Source: Pseudonocardia hierapolitana
GTDB lineage: Bacteria > Actinomycetota > Actinomycetes > Mycobacteriales > Pseudonocardiaceae
Assembly (NCBI RefSeq): GCF_007994075.1
Contig: NZ_VIWU01000001.1
Span: 5,208,001-5,272,000, forward strand
DNA length: 64,000 bases
Direction of reading: 5' to 3'
This document shows, in pieces, positions 27,101-34,343 of the stretch. The position numbers and the translations under genes were made by a program. The notes beneath the pieces were generated by a model. The model ran no database searches. It saw nothing but the letters and a program-made list of their open reading frames with translations, and had not been told where the DNA came from. Each line of letters begins with the position of its first letter. Position 1 is the stretch's first letter.

Positions 27101-28218
27101 CGGTGCGGTTCGCGGTGGTCGGCTGCGGGGTCATCGGCAGGCTGCACGCCGAGGTGCTCGCGGCGAGCGCGGAGACCGCCGTCAGCGTGCTGGTGGACGT
27201 CGACGCGGCGGCCGCGGACGCGTTGGCCCAGCGGCTCGACCCGGCGCCCGCGGTGACCACGTCCCTCGACGGGGCGCTGGCCCGCGACGACGTCGACGCG
27301 GTGGCGATCTGCGTGCCGAGCGGGGCCCACGCGCGGATCGCCGTGGCGGCCCTGGAGTCGGGCCGGCACGTCGTGGTGGAGAAGCCGGTCGACGTCACGA
27401 TCGAGGCGGCCGCGCCGATCGTGACCGCCGCCGCCGCTGCCCCGGAGGGCACCGTGGCCACCGTGATCAGCCAGCACCGCTTCGACCCCGCGAGCGTCGT
27501 GGTGCGCGACGCGATCACCGCGGGACGCTTCGGCCGGCTCACCTCTGCGGTCGCGACGGTCTCCTGGTGGCGCAGCCAGTCCTACTACGACTCCGGCGCG
27601 TGGCGCGGCACGTGGGAGCTCGACGGCGGCGGCGCGCTGATGAACCAGGGCGTGCACACCGTCGACCTGCTGCTGTGGTTCCTCGGCACGCCGGTCGAGG
27701 TGATGGCCCACACCGGGCTGCTCGCGCACGAGCGGGTCGAGGTGGAGGACACGGTCGCCGCGGTCGTCCGGTTCCAGTCGGGTGCGCTGGCCACGCTGCA
27801 CGCCACCACGGCCGCCTACCCCGGCCTCTCCGTCCGGCTGCAGGTGCTGGGCGACGCCGGATCGGCCGTGATCGACGACGACCGGCTGCGCTACTTCCAC
27901 AGCAGGGAGCTGGCGTCCGCGGAGGCGGCCGGGGACGCGGGGGTCGGCGCCGACAAGGGCGACCGCTCGGACCAGACCGCGCGGGTCCTCCCCGCCGAGG
28001 AGGAGCCGGATCCGGCGCACGGCCCGATGTTCACCGGCCATGCCCGGCAGTACCGGGACATCGTCGAGGCCATCCGCACCGGCCGCCGGCCGGGCGTCAC
28101 GCTCGACGACGCGTTGCTCGCGCTGGCCACGGTGCAGGCGGTGTACGAGTCGGCCCGCTCCGGTGCCCCGGTCCGGGTGGCGGACGTGCTCGCGGCGGTG
28201 GGCGTCCCGGCCCCGTAG
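27097..28218 (+). CDS. Gfo/Idh/MocA-family oxidoreductase
   Basis: A 373-residue NAD(P)-dependent sugar or polyol dehydrogenase. The N-terminal Rossmann motif is VVGCGVIGRLHAEVL, the family EKP motif appears as VVVEKPVDV near 90, and a conserved His in GGALMNQGVHTVDLLL near 180 belongs to the catalytic region. The GTG start at 27097 overlaps the isomerase stop. An acidic insert lies near residues 275-295. With the isomerase it probably oxidises and rearranges an inositol- or hexose-type substrate. Confidence 0.92.
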   Translation: MTVRFAVVGCGVIGRLHAEVLAASAETAVSVLVDVDAAAADALAQRLDPAPAVTTSLDGALARDDVDAVAICVPSGAHARIAVAALESGRHVVVEKPVDVTIEAAAPIVTAAAAAPEGTVATVISQHRFDPASVVVRDAITAGRFGRLTSAVATVSWWRSQSYYDSGAWRGTWELDGGGALMNQGVHTVDLLLWFLGTPVEVMAHTGLLAHERVEVEDTVAAVVRFQSGALATLHATTAAYPGLSVRLQVLGDAGSAVIDDDRLRYFHSRELASAEAAGDAGVGADKGDRSDQTARVLPAEEEPDPAHGPMFTGHARQYRDIVEAIRTGRRPGVTLDDALLALATVQAVYESARSGAPVRVADVLAAVGVPAP

Positions 28219-28223
28219 TCGTG

Positions 28224-28241
28224 CTGTACCACGTGGTACAG
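28224..28241. promoter_or_regulatory. Perfect 18-bp palindrome, TetR autoregulatory operator
   Basis: CTGTACCACGTGGTACAG is a perfect palindrome ending 8 bp before the TetR gene's GTG. Its right end with the next base reads TACAGT, a good -10 hexamer, so repressor binding would block RNA polymerase. The position and symmetry fit autorepression of the TetR-SRPBCC operon. Confidence 0.8.
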
Positions 28242-28249
28242 TCCCCGCC

Positions 28250-28801
28250 GTGGAGGGGGACGCACGGGCGGCGCTGCTGACGTCCGCGATCGCCCACCTC
28301 GCCGAGCACGGCCTCGGCGGCGCCACCCTCCGCAGCATCGCGTCGGCGATCGGCACCAGCCACCGGATGCTGATCTACCACTTCGGCTCGCGGGACGGGC
28401 TCCTGCTCGCGATCGTGCGCAGCGCCGAGGAGGAGCAGCGCGCCGCCATGGCCGAGCTCGCCGCCGACGAGAGCGCCTCCGCGGCCGAGCTGGCCCGTCG
28501 CATGTGGGAGCGCGTGGCCGAGCCCCGGCTGCACCCGCACGAGCGGCTGTTCTTCGAGCTGTACGGCCGCGCTCTGCAGGGCGATCCGGGTGCGGCGCCG
28601 ATGCTGACGTGGGTCGTGCCGGCCTGGCTCGACCAGGTCACCGCGCTGCTCGTCGCCCGCGGGCTACCCGCCGACGAGGCGCGCGCCACCGCCCGGCTCG
28701 GGCTCGCGACCGTGCGCGGCTTGCTCCTCGACCTGCTGGCCACCGGCGACCGCGCGGGTGCGGACGCGGCCATGGAGCTGTTCATCAGGAGGCTGACATG
28801 A
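28250..28801 (+). CDS. TetR-family transcriptional regulator
   Basis: A 183-residue regulator with an N-terminal TetR helix-turn-helix (GATLRSIASAIGTSHRMLIY, then HFGSRDGLLLAI) and a helical ligand-binding C-terminus. GTG 28250 gives the standard start just before helix 1. The perfect palindrome 8 bp upstream is its likely own operator. Its stop overlaps the ATG of the SRPBCC gene (ATGA), so the two are co-expressed. Confidence 0.92.
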   Translation: MEGDARAALLTSAIAHLAEHGLGGATLRSIASAIGTSHRMLIYHFGSRDGLLLAIVRSAEEEQRAAMAELAADESASAAELARRMWERVAEPRLHPHERLFFELYGRALQGDPGAAPMLTWVVPAWLDQVTALLVARGLPADEARATARLGLATVRGLLLDLLATGDRAGADAAMELFIRRLT

Positions 28802-29238
28802 AGATCCAGCGCATCGCCGCAGAGGCCACCACGGAGGCCGCGCCCGACGAGGTCTGGGCGTTGCTCTCCGACCGGTCCACGTGGCCGAGCTGGTCGCCGC
28901 TCGGGTCGCACTCCAGCGAGCGGCCCGGCGAGGGTGGCGCCCCGGACGGGCTCGGTGGCATCGCGCAGTTCGTCACCGGTCGCCACTGCGTCCGGGAGGA
29001 GATCGTGGAGCGGGAGCCTCCCCGCCGGCTCAGCTACACCCTGCTCTCCGGGCTGCCGCTGCGCGACTACCGGGCCGTCGTCGAGCTGACCCCGGCCGGG
29101 ACGGGCACGCGCATCCGGTGGAGCGCGTCGTTCCTCCCGGGGCGCCCCGGCACGGGCTGGATCTACCGGCTCGCGCTGACCCGGATCTTCCGCGGCATGG
29201 TCACCGGGCTCGCGACAGCGGCGCTGGCCCGGCGTTGA
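28798..29238 (+). CDS. SRPBCC-family (START/Bet v1-like) protein
   Basis: A 146-residue lipid- or polyketide-binding-type fold. It opens with the family pattern ATTEAAPDEVWALLSDRSTW followed by PSWSPLG, continues with beta strands such as EEIVEREPPRRLSYTLLSGL, and ends in a long C-terminal helix. Members bind hydrophobic ligands or act as cyclases. It is coupled to the TetR gene by an ATGA overlap and is presumably derepressed when TetR binds its ligand. Confidence 0.88.
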   Translation: MKIQRIAAEATTEAAPDEVWALLSDRSTWPSWSPLGSHSSERPGEGGAPDGLGGIAQFVTGRHCVREEIVEREPPRRLSYTLLSGLPLRDYRAVVELTPAGTGTRIRWSASFLPGRPGTGWIYRLALTRIFRGMVTGLATAALARR

Positions 29239-29284
29239 ACTGCGCGAACTCGGGGTAGTCCTGATCACCGGCGCGGAGGCGGCC

Positions 29285-29368
29285 ATGGCCGCCACCGAGC
29301 TGCGCGCCGACCGCATGGAGCTGCGCAAGGCGGTGGGCCTGGAGGATCGGGAGAGCGGGGAGGACTGA
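29285..29368 (+). CDS. Possible 27-aa small ORF
   Basis: ATG 29285 has a GGAGG site 5 bp upstream and opens a 27-residue acidic/basic peptide, MAATELRADRMELRKAVGLE followed by DRESGED. The same frame is open upstream to the SRPBCC end (VELRELGVVLITGAEA), so the piece could instead be the tail of a lost gene. It lies between the SRPBCC and convergent P450 genes. I recognise no family. Confidence 0.25.
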   Translation: MAATELRADRMELRKAVGLEDRESGED

Positions 29369-29374
29369 CGCCCG

Positions 29375-30736
29375 TCACCGTGCGGTCACGGTGAACCGCA
29401 GGTGGAACGGGTCGAGCGTGCCCGGCAAGGGCCGGTCCGGCCCGAGCGAGGCCCCGGAGGCGAGCCGGACGTCGTGGTGCTCCAGCACGGCCGCCAGGAA
29501 GGAGCCCGCGAGGAACAGCACGAGGCTGCGGCCGGGGCAGATCACCGGCCCCGCGCTGAACGGCACGAGACCCGCGGGCGGGGTGCCGTCCCGCCACAGG
29601 TGCGGGGCGAACCGGTCCGCCTCGGGGAGGCGCTGGTCGTCGCGGTGGAAGAACGGGGCGAGCACCAGCACCAGCGAGCGGGCCGGGATCGTCCGGCCGC
29701 CCAGCTCGGTGCCTGCGGTGGTCTCGCGCAGGATCGCGGGCGTCGTCGGCCAGAGCCGGACGGCCTCGAGCACGGCGGCCCGCAGGGCGGGGAGGTCCTG
29801 CGGATCGGTGAGGTCGCGGCCCGCCAGCTCTGCCTGCACGGCCTCTCGCTCGGCCGCGTGCGTGGCGAGCAGCGCGAGCGCGCGGAAGCCGGACATCCCG
29901 CCCGCGTCGAAGGCGAACAGCCAGTGGGCCACCTGTTCCGCCGCGTGGGTCCGCGGCGTCGTGAGTGTCTCGGTGATGACGGCGGCGAGGCTGCCCGGTT
30001 CGGCCCGGGACAGCCGCTCCCGCACCCGGTCGAGGAACTCGGCGCGCAGGCGCGGGTGGCCCGGGTGCACCCGCGACCAGTTGGCCGCGCCGCGCAGCCG
30101 GGCGAGCAGGGCGGTGACCTCGGTGTCGTCGCCGGCGGAGTCGCCGAGCACCACGCGCCGCACGACGCGGAACCACGCCTCGACGAACCGGTCCCACCCC
30201 AGCACGCCGGTGCGTTCGACCTCCGCGAGCAGGTCGGCGGCTTCCTGCCGCACCACACCGACCATCGGCACCGCGAGGTGGTGCACGGGGCGTTCGGGCT
30301 CCAGGACGGATTCGGTGAAGCGGCGCCGGTCGGTCCGGTCCTCGCCGCGCGAGATCAGCACACCGCGCGGCTGGAAGTGACCCAGCGCGCCCCGCTTCTC
30401 CGGCGTGGTGGCCGCGAACGGATCGGGCGAGCGGTGCAGGACGTCCTCGACGTCGGCCGGGTCGAGCACCAGCACGACCGAGCGCCCCGGAACCCGCAGC
30501 CGCAGGGGGGCCGATCCGTACCGCGCGTGCAGCCGCTGCATCGTGCGGACGAGGCGGCGATCGGCATCCATCCGCTCGGCCGCCGCCACCACCCGGGGTC
30601 GCCGGATGATCACGCCGCGGGCGACGAGTGGTGTGAGCACGTTCGCCGCGATCCGCAGCGTGTCCCCGACCGACGCCCGCGTGGGCGCCACCGCCTCCCG
30701 CACCGGAGCCCGTCCGTCGCCGCGCATGCTCGTCAT
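29375..30736 (-). CDS. Cytochrome P450
   Basis: A 453-residue heme monooxygenase. The K-helix EAVR and the heme loop FSAGPVICPGRSLVLF (proximal Cys) are clear, and PLRLRVPGRSVVLVL forms the first beta sheet. In the I helix the usual (A/G)Gx(D/E)T proton-relay motif reads AGGMS, so the acid is Met and the Thr is Ser, which may affect oxygen activation. ATG 30736 gives a normal N-terminus; a longer in-frame start at 30904 would add unconserved sequence. No ferredoxin or reductase gene is adjacent. The substrate is unknown. Confidence 0.9.
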   Translation of the reverse strand: MTSMRGDGRAPVREAVAPTRASVGDTLRIAANVLTPLVARGVIIRRPRVVAAAERMDADRRLVRTMQRLHARYGSAPLRLRVPGRSVVLVLDPADVEDVLHRSPDPFAATTPEKRGALGHFQPRGVLISRGEDRTDRRRFTESVLEPERPVHHLAVPMVGVVRQEAADLLAEVERTGVLGWDRFVEAWFRVVRRVVLGDSAGDDTEVTALLARLRGAANWSRVHPGHPRLRAEFLDRVRERLSRAEPGSLAAVITETLTTPRTHAAEQVAHWLFAFDAGGMSGFRALALLATHAAEREAVQAELAGRDLTDPQDLPALRAAVLEAVRLWPTTPAILRETTAGTELGGRTIPARSLVLVLAPFFHRDDQRLPEADRFAPHLWRDGTPPAGLVPFSAGPVICPGRSLVLFLAGSFLAAVLEHHDVRLASGASLGPDRPLPGTLDPFHLRFTVTAR

Positions 30737-30848
30737 GGAGGCGCGGTTACCCGCCAGGTCAGGGGCGACGCTCGTCCGGGATGAGAGGGGTGCCTCACTC
30801 GAGCGGGGTGGCCGACAGCTGGGGATCCAGGCATCCTCCTTCGAAAGC

Positions 30849-30877
30849 TTGACCTCATCTCCAGTCCGAACTACAGT
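30849..30877 (+). promoter_or_regulatory. Sigma-A-like promoter
   Basis: TTGACC (30849-30854) and TACAGT (30872-30877) are separated by exactly 17 bp, a close match to the housekeeping consensus. It points toward the MerR-family gene about 160 bp downstream, leaving a long leader that contains the hairpin at 30987-31012. Confidence 0.6.
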
Positions 30878-30986
30878 TTCAGGCCAGTTGCACGGAGCTT
30901 CCACGGAAGCGCGAGTGACTCGGGAGGTGGTCGCCTGGACGCCAGTTCGACATCGAGATCATCTACACCGTTGTCATGTTGATCCA

Positions 30987-31012
30987 CGGGCCCGGTCTGG
31001 CGACCGGGCCCG
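30987..31012 (+). terminator. Strong hairpin in the MerR-gene leader
   Basis: CGGGCCCGGTC and GACCGGGCCCG form a perfect 11-pair G/C stem around a TGGC loop. It lies between the promoter at 30849 and the MerR start at 31040, so it could attenuate transcription of the leader or stabilise the mRNA. There is no U-tract. Confidence 0.5.
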
Positions 31013-31039
31013 GTCGTGTGTGTGGAGGGCTGTTCCCCG

Positions 31040-31369
31040 GTGGGTGTCGACCGGCTCGACGACGAGGACTACCCCGCGATGACGATGGGGCAGGCCGCTG
31101 AGCTGCTCGACGTGCAGCCTGCGTTCCTGCGCAGCCTGGACGCCGCAGGCGTCCTCACGCCCGTGCGCTCCGGAGGCGGTCACCGACGCTACTCGCGTCG
31201 GCAGCTGGTGTTGGCCACGCGGATGCGCGCCCTGTTCGACGAGGGGCTGAACCTCGATGCGGCGACCAGGATCGTGGCGCTGCAGGACGAGCTGCGAGCG
31301 GCCCGTGCGCGCATCGCGGAGCTGGAGGCGGAGGTCGGACGGCGCAACGGCGACGGCCCCGACCGCTGA
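31040..31369 (+). CDS. MerR-family (HspR-like) transcriptional regulator
   Basis: A 109-residue protein. An N-terminal MerR helix-turn-helix (MTMGQAAELLDVQPAFLRSL, then SGGGHRRYSRRQLVLATRM) is followed by a terminal coiled coil (ALQDELRAARARIAELEAEV). There is no effector domain, which resembles HspR-type and other short MerR regulators. It is convergent with an hsp20 gene, which suggests control of small heat-shock protein expression, although no canonical HAIR site is seen. GTG 31040 follows GGAGGG by 10 bp; ATG 31078 is a possible shorter start. Confidence 0.8.
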   Translation: MGVDRLDDEDYPAMTMGQAAELLDVQPAFLRSLDAAGVLTPVRSGGGHRRYSRRQLVLATRMRALFDEGLNLDAATRIVALQDELRAARARIAELEAEVGRRNGDGPDR

Positions 31370-31382
31370 ACGGTCGGGGCCG
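31354..31382. terminator. Bidirectional terminator between merR and hsp20
   Basis: CGGCCCCGACCG (31354-31365) and CGGTCGGGGCCG (31371-31382) form a perfect 12-pair stem with a 5-base loop CTGAA. The stem includes the MerR stop codon and lies 20 bp past the hsp20 stop on the other strand, so it probably serves both convergent genes. Confidence 0.8.
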
Positions 31383-31401
31383 CCGATTTGACGTGCGTCT
31401 C

Positions 31402-31839
31402 TCAGGCGTCGATCTGCCTGGGTTCGCTGCCCGTGCCGGCGATGGAGATCCGGCGCGGCTTCGCCTTCTCGGCGATCGGGATCCGCAGCGTCAGCACGCC
31501 TGCGTCGTACGAGGCGTCGATGTGGTCGGTGTCGAGGGTGTCGCCCAGGAACAGCTGGCGGGAGAAGACCCCGAGCGGCCGCTCGGCCACCTGCATCTCC
31601 ACGTGCTCACCCGAGAACGGGCGCCGCTCCGCCTTGACGGTGAGCACGTTGCGCTCGACGTCCAGCTCGATCGCGTCGGCGGGCACGCCGGGCAGGTCGA
31701 AGCAGACGACGAAGTGGTCACCGTCCCGGAAGGCGTCCATCGGCATGGCGGTGGGTCGCGACCAGGTGCCGGGGGCGTTGCCGAACACCTGCTGGGTGAG
31801 CCGGTCCAGCTCGCGGAACGGGTCGGTGCGCATCAGCAT
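31402..31839 (-). CDS. Hsp20/alpha-crystallin small heat-shock protein
   Basis: A 145-residue chaperone. A short N-terminus ([19 protein letters not shown]) precedes an alpha-crystallin domain with [28 protein letters not shown] and the closing strand motif [18 protein letters not shown]. It holds unfolded proteins in large oligomers. GGAG lies 9 bp before ATG 31839. A sigma-A-like promoter and short dyads lie upstream (31905-31972). Confidence 0.95.
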   Translation of the reverse strand: MLMRTDPFRELDRLTQQVFGNAPGTWSRPTAMPMDAFRDGDHFVVCFDLPGVPADAIELDVERNVLTVKAERRPFSGEHVEMQVAERPLGVFSRQLFLGDTLDTDHIDASYDAGVLTLRIPIAEKAKPRRISIAGTGSEPRQIDA

Positions 31840-31904
31840 CGCAGGCCACTCCTTTCATGATCGCGCGATGCCCCCCGAGCGTGGGATGCGCTCGGATATC
31901 TCCA

Positions 31905-31972
31905 ATGGTAGCTACAGGTTTCTTGCCATGCAAGAGGTCATAGTCGTGCTATGGCCAGGTCAGCTATTGACC
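31905..31972 (-). promoter_or_regulatory. hsp20 promoter with three short dyads
   Basis: On the minus strand TTGCAT (31928-31933) and TACCAT (31905-31910) are spaced 17 bp apart. A dyad CTTGC-N3-GCAAG (31922-31934) overlaps the -35. Further upstream lie CATAG-N5-CTATG (31939-31953) and GGTCA-N5-TGACC (31958-31972). These A/T-containing dyads in a G/C-rich genome look like heat-shock operator sites. Confidence 0.5.
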
Positions 31973-31979
31973 GGACGGG

Positions 31980-33302
31980 TCAGGAGATCCGGTTCCAGAT
32001 GTCCGCCACCAGCAGTACGACGAACAGCGCCGACGCCATCCCGAGCAGGATGTTCGACAGCAAGCCCGACCGGCCGTCCGCCGCGATCCGCTTCGAGTTC
32101 AGCAGGAGCATCAGCGTGATCCCGAGGAACGGCATGAAGGCTGCCCCGAGCACGCCGTAGACCAGCGTGAGCGCGAACGGGCGGTCGAAGAACAGCAGCC
32201 CCATCGGCGGGATCGTCAGCCAGATCAGGTACGCCCGGAACGGCAGGCTGCGTTCGGCCGCCCTGGCCTCGTAGCCCGTCTCGGTGGTGGTAGACCGCTC
32301 CGTGCGCAGCGACTCGGCCCCCACCTCGGCCTCCGCGCCGTGCGGCAGCCGGATCGTGCGCGTCCAGTCCGAGAACAGCAGGCTGACGCCGTTCCACACG
32401 CCCAGCAGCGACGTGGTGGTCACCGCGAGGAAGCCGACGAGGAACAGGATCCGCGCCCAGTCGCCGTATCGGGTTCCGAGCTCGGTGCCGAGGACGAGCA
32501 GGCCCCGGTCGTTCTCGGTGAGGTCCTGGCCGAGCAGCAGGTTGGCGCCGACGATGAGCATCGCGATCACGAAGATCGCGGTCATGGTGTAGCCGACGGC
32601 GTTGTCGAGCCGCATCATCGACAGCCAGCCGGTGCCCTTCCAGCCCTTCGCGATCATCCAGTAGCCGTACGCGGCCATCGTGATCGTGCCGCCGACGCCG
32701 CCGATGAGGCCGAGCACGTAGACCACCGAGCCGTCCGGCAGCCGGGGGACGAGGCCGCCGGCCAGGTCCAGGAGGTCGGGCGCCACGAGGAAGGCCACGG
32801 AGACCACCGACACGAACTTGATCAGCACCAGGACGGTGATGAACTTCTCGAAGATCTCGTAGCGCTGCAGCCACACCAGCACGAGCCCCACGACGCCGGC
32901 GATCATGGCCCAGTACCGGACGTCGAGGCCGCCGAACAGCGCGTTCAGGGGCAGCCCCACCGCCGACATCGCGGTGGCCCCGTACACGAAGCCCCAGATC
33001 ACGATGTAGACGCCGAAGAAGACGGTGGCCCAGCGACCCAGCCTGCGCCAGCCGTCCAGCAGGGTGGAGCCGGACGCGAGGTGCCACCGGCCCACGCCCT
33101 CGGCGAGTGCCAGCTTGAGGATCGCGCCCAGGACCGCCGCCCACAGCAGCACGGTGCCGAACCGGGCGCCCGCCACCATCGTGGCGACGAGGTCGCCTGC
33201 GCCGACGCCCGCGGCCGCGGCGAGCAACCCCGGCCCGACCTGCTTGACCTTCGCTCCGAATCCGACGGGTGGCCTCGCCACCGTGGTGTCAGACGTGCTC
33301 AT
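31980..33302 (-). CDS. NRAMP-like transporter lacking the canonical metal motifs
   Basis: A 440-residue protein with about eleven helices and the overall NRAMP fold (VGPGLLAAAAGVGAGDLVAT at helix 1). The metal-binding DPGN of helix 1 is replaced by GAGD, and the helix 6 MPH(N) motif by ITMAAYGYWM. It may therefore carry something other than Mn2+/Fe2+, or use a different site. A long, charged loop lies at about 320-350. The start is ATG 33302. It sits downstream of the TAXI gene on the same strand, with a hairpin between. Confidence 0.8.
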   Translation of the reverse strand: MSTSDTTVARPPVGFGAKVKQVGPGLLAAAAGVGAGDLVATMVAGARFGTVLLWAAVLGAILKLALAEGVGRWHLASGSTLLDGWRRLGRWATVFFGVYIVIWGFVYGATAMSAVGLPLNALFGGLDVRYWAMIAGVVGLVLVWLQRYEIFEKFITVLVLIKFVSVVSVAFLVAPDLLDLAGGLVPRLPDGSVVYVLGLIGGVGGTITMAAYGYWMIAKGWKGTGWLSMMRLDNAVGYTMTAIFVIAMLIVGANLLLGQDLTENDRGLLVLGTELGTRYGDWARILFLVGFLAVTTTSLLGVWNGVSLLFSDWTRTIRLPHGAEAEVGAESLRTERSTTTETGYEARAAERSLPFRAYLIWLTIPPMGLLFFDRPFALTLVYGVLGAAFMPFLGITLMLLLNSKRIAADGRSGLLSNILLGMASALFVVLLVADIWNRIS

Positions 33303-33340
33303 CCGTTCCCGCTCCTCGTCGATGCCGGGGATTGCCGCCC

Positions 33341-33357
33341 GCCGACCGTAGGTCGGC
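33341..33357 (-). terminator. Hairpin between the TAXI gene and the NRAMP-like gene
   Basis: GCCGACC and GGTCGGC form a perfect seven-pair stem around a GTA loop, about 40 bp past the TAXI-protein stop on the minus strand. It probably separates the sensory operon from the NRAMP-like gene. Confidence 0.4.
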
Positions 33358-33398
33358 CGGACGACGACCGCGCGCGATCTTTACGAGCCCTTAGGCCG

Positions 33399-34343
33399 TC
33401 AGCCGTGGAGGGTGCGATATTCGGCCGCGGCACCGGGGTGCAGCGGGATCTCGCCGGTCCCGATGAGCGAGCGCTGGTCGAGGTACTGGGTGCCCAGCGC
33501 CGATTCCGGCACCAGGTCGGGCGCGGCGGCCACGAGGGTGCGCGCCACCGCGGCTGCCGTCTCGTCGGGCAGGGCGGAGGTGCAGACCAGCAGGTTCGCG
33601 ACACCGACCGTCGGCACCGGCCCGGCAGGTCCGTACGCGTCGGCGGGCACGGTGGCCGGCCCGTAGACGCTGCCGTGGCGGGACCGCAGCTGCGGCAGGT
33701 GCTCGGCGAGCGGCAGCAGCCGGACCGGGCGGCGGGCCGCGAGCTCGGCGAGCGCGGGCGTGGGCACCCCGCCCGACCACAGGAGGGCGTCGGCGGACCC
33801 GGACTCGAGCGCGGCGACGGCGTCGCGCAGCGGGCGGCGGGTCACGTCCGCGGCGATGCCTGCGGCGGTGAGCAACCTGTCCCCGAACACGGCGGCGCCG
33901 GAGCCGACGGCGCCGAGCGAGACCGGGCGGCCTGCCAGGTCCGCGGTGCCGGTCGCCGGGTCCTCGGCGCGCACCACCAGTTGCATGTAGTTCTCGTAGA
34001 CGCGGCCGATCGCCTGCAGCGGCACCGGGGCGCCGAACGGCTCCTCCCCGTTGCGGGCAGCGAGCGCGATGTCGGTCAGCGCGAGCCCGAGCGCGGCCAC
34101 GCCGTCGCGGAGCTGCTCGATGTTCTCCACGCTGCCCCCGGTGGTCACCACCGAGGTGGGCAGGCCCGCCGCCCCGAGCGCCGCGGCGAGCAACTCACCG
34201 AACTCGACGTAGAACCCGCCTGGCTCGCCCGCGGCCAGCGCGACGGGTTGCGTCGTCCCGCCCGCGCAGCCTGCGACCAGCGGGGCCGCGAGCAGACCGC
34301 GCAGCAGGGTCCGGCGCGAGACCGTTGTCGAGACCGGGGTCAT
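33399..34343 (-). CDS. TAXI-family solute-binding lipoprotein
   Basis: A 314-residue extracytoplasmic binding protein. The N-terminus SRRTLLRGLLAAPLVAGC combines a twin-arginine-like start with a lipobox Cys near residue 26. The TAXI/NMT1-like domain follows: GEPGGFYVEFGELLAAAL, then TTGGSVENIEQLRDG and LGAVGSGAAVFGDRLL. TAXI proteins normally feed TRAP transporters, but no DctQ/DctM-type permease gene is present in this window. The ATG overlaps the kinase stop (ATGA), so it is the third gene of a regulator-kinase-binding protein operon and may serve as the kinase's ligand sensor. Confidence 0.88.
   Translation of the reverse strand: MTPVSTTVSRRTLLRGLLAAPLVAGCAGGTTQPVALAAGEPGGFYVEFGELLAAALGAAGLPTSVVTTGGSVENIEQLRDGVAALGLALTDIALAARNGEEPFGAPVPLQAIGRVYENYMQLVVRAEDPATGTADLAGRPVSLGAVGSGAAVFGDRLLTAAGIAADVTRRPLRDAVAALESGSADALLWSGGVPTPALAELAARRPVRLLPLAEHLPQLRSRHGSVYGPATVPADAYGPAGPVPTVGVANLLVCTSALPDETAAAVARTLVAAAPDLVPESALGTQYLDQRSLIGTGEIPLHPGAAAEYRTLHG

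Larger units (their letters stand above)
30737..31039. other. Gene-free promoter and leader region upstream of the MerR gene
   Basis: This stretch carries no supported ORF. It contains a sigma-A-type promoter at 30849-30877 and a strong hairpin at 30987-31012, then a GGAGGG site at 31024-31029 before the MerR-family start. The first ~110 bp must include the leftward P450 promoter, which I cannot identify. Confidence 0.6.

Noticed and set aside
30737..30904. Longer N-terminus for the P450 (start at 30904)
   Set aside because: The extra 56 residues show no family similarity and run into the rightward promoter region of the MerR gene.
31718..31933. 71-residue minus-strand ORF upstream of hsp20
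   Set aside because: It overlaps hsp20 in another frame and covers its promoter; the hsp20 start with its own GGAG is convincing.
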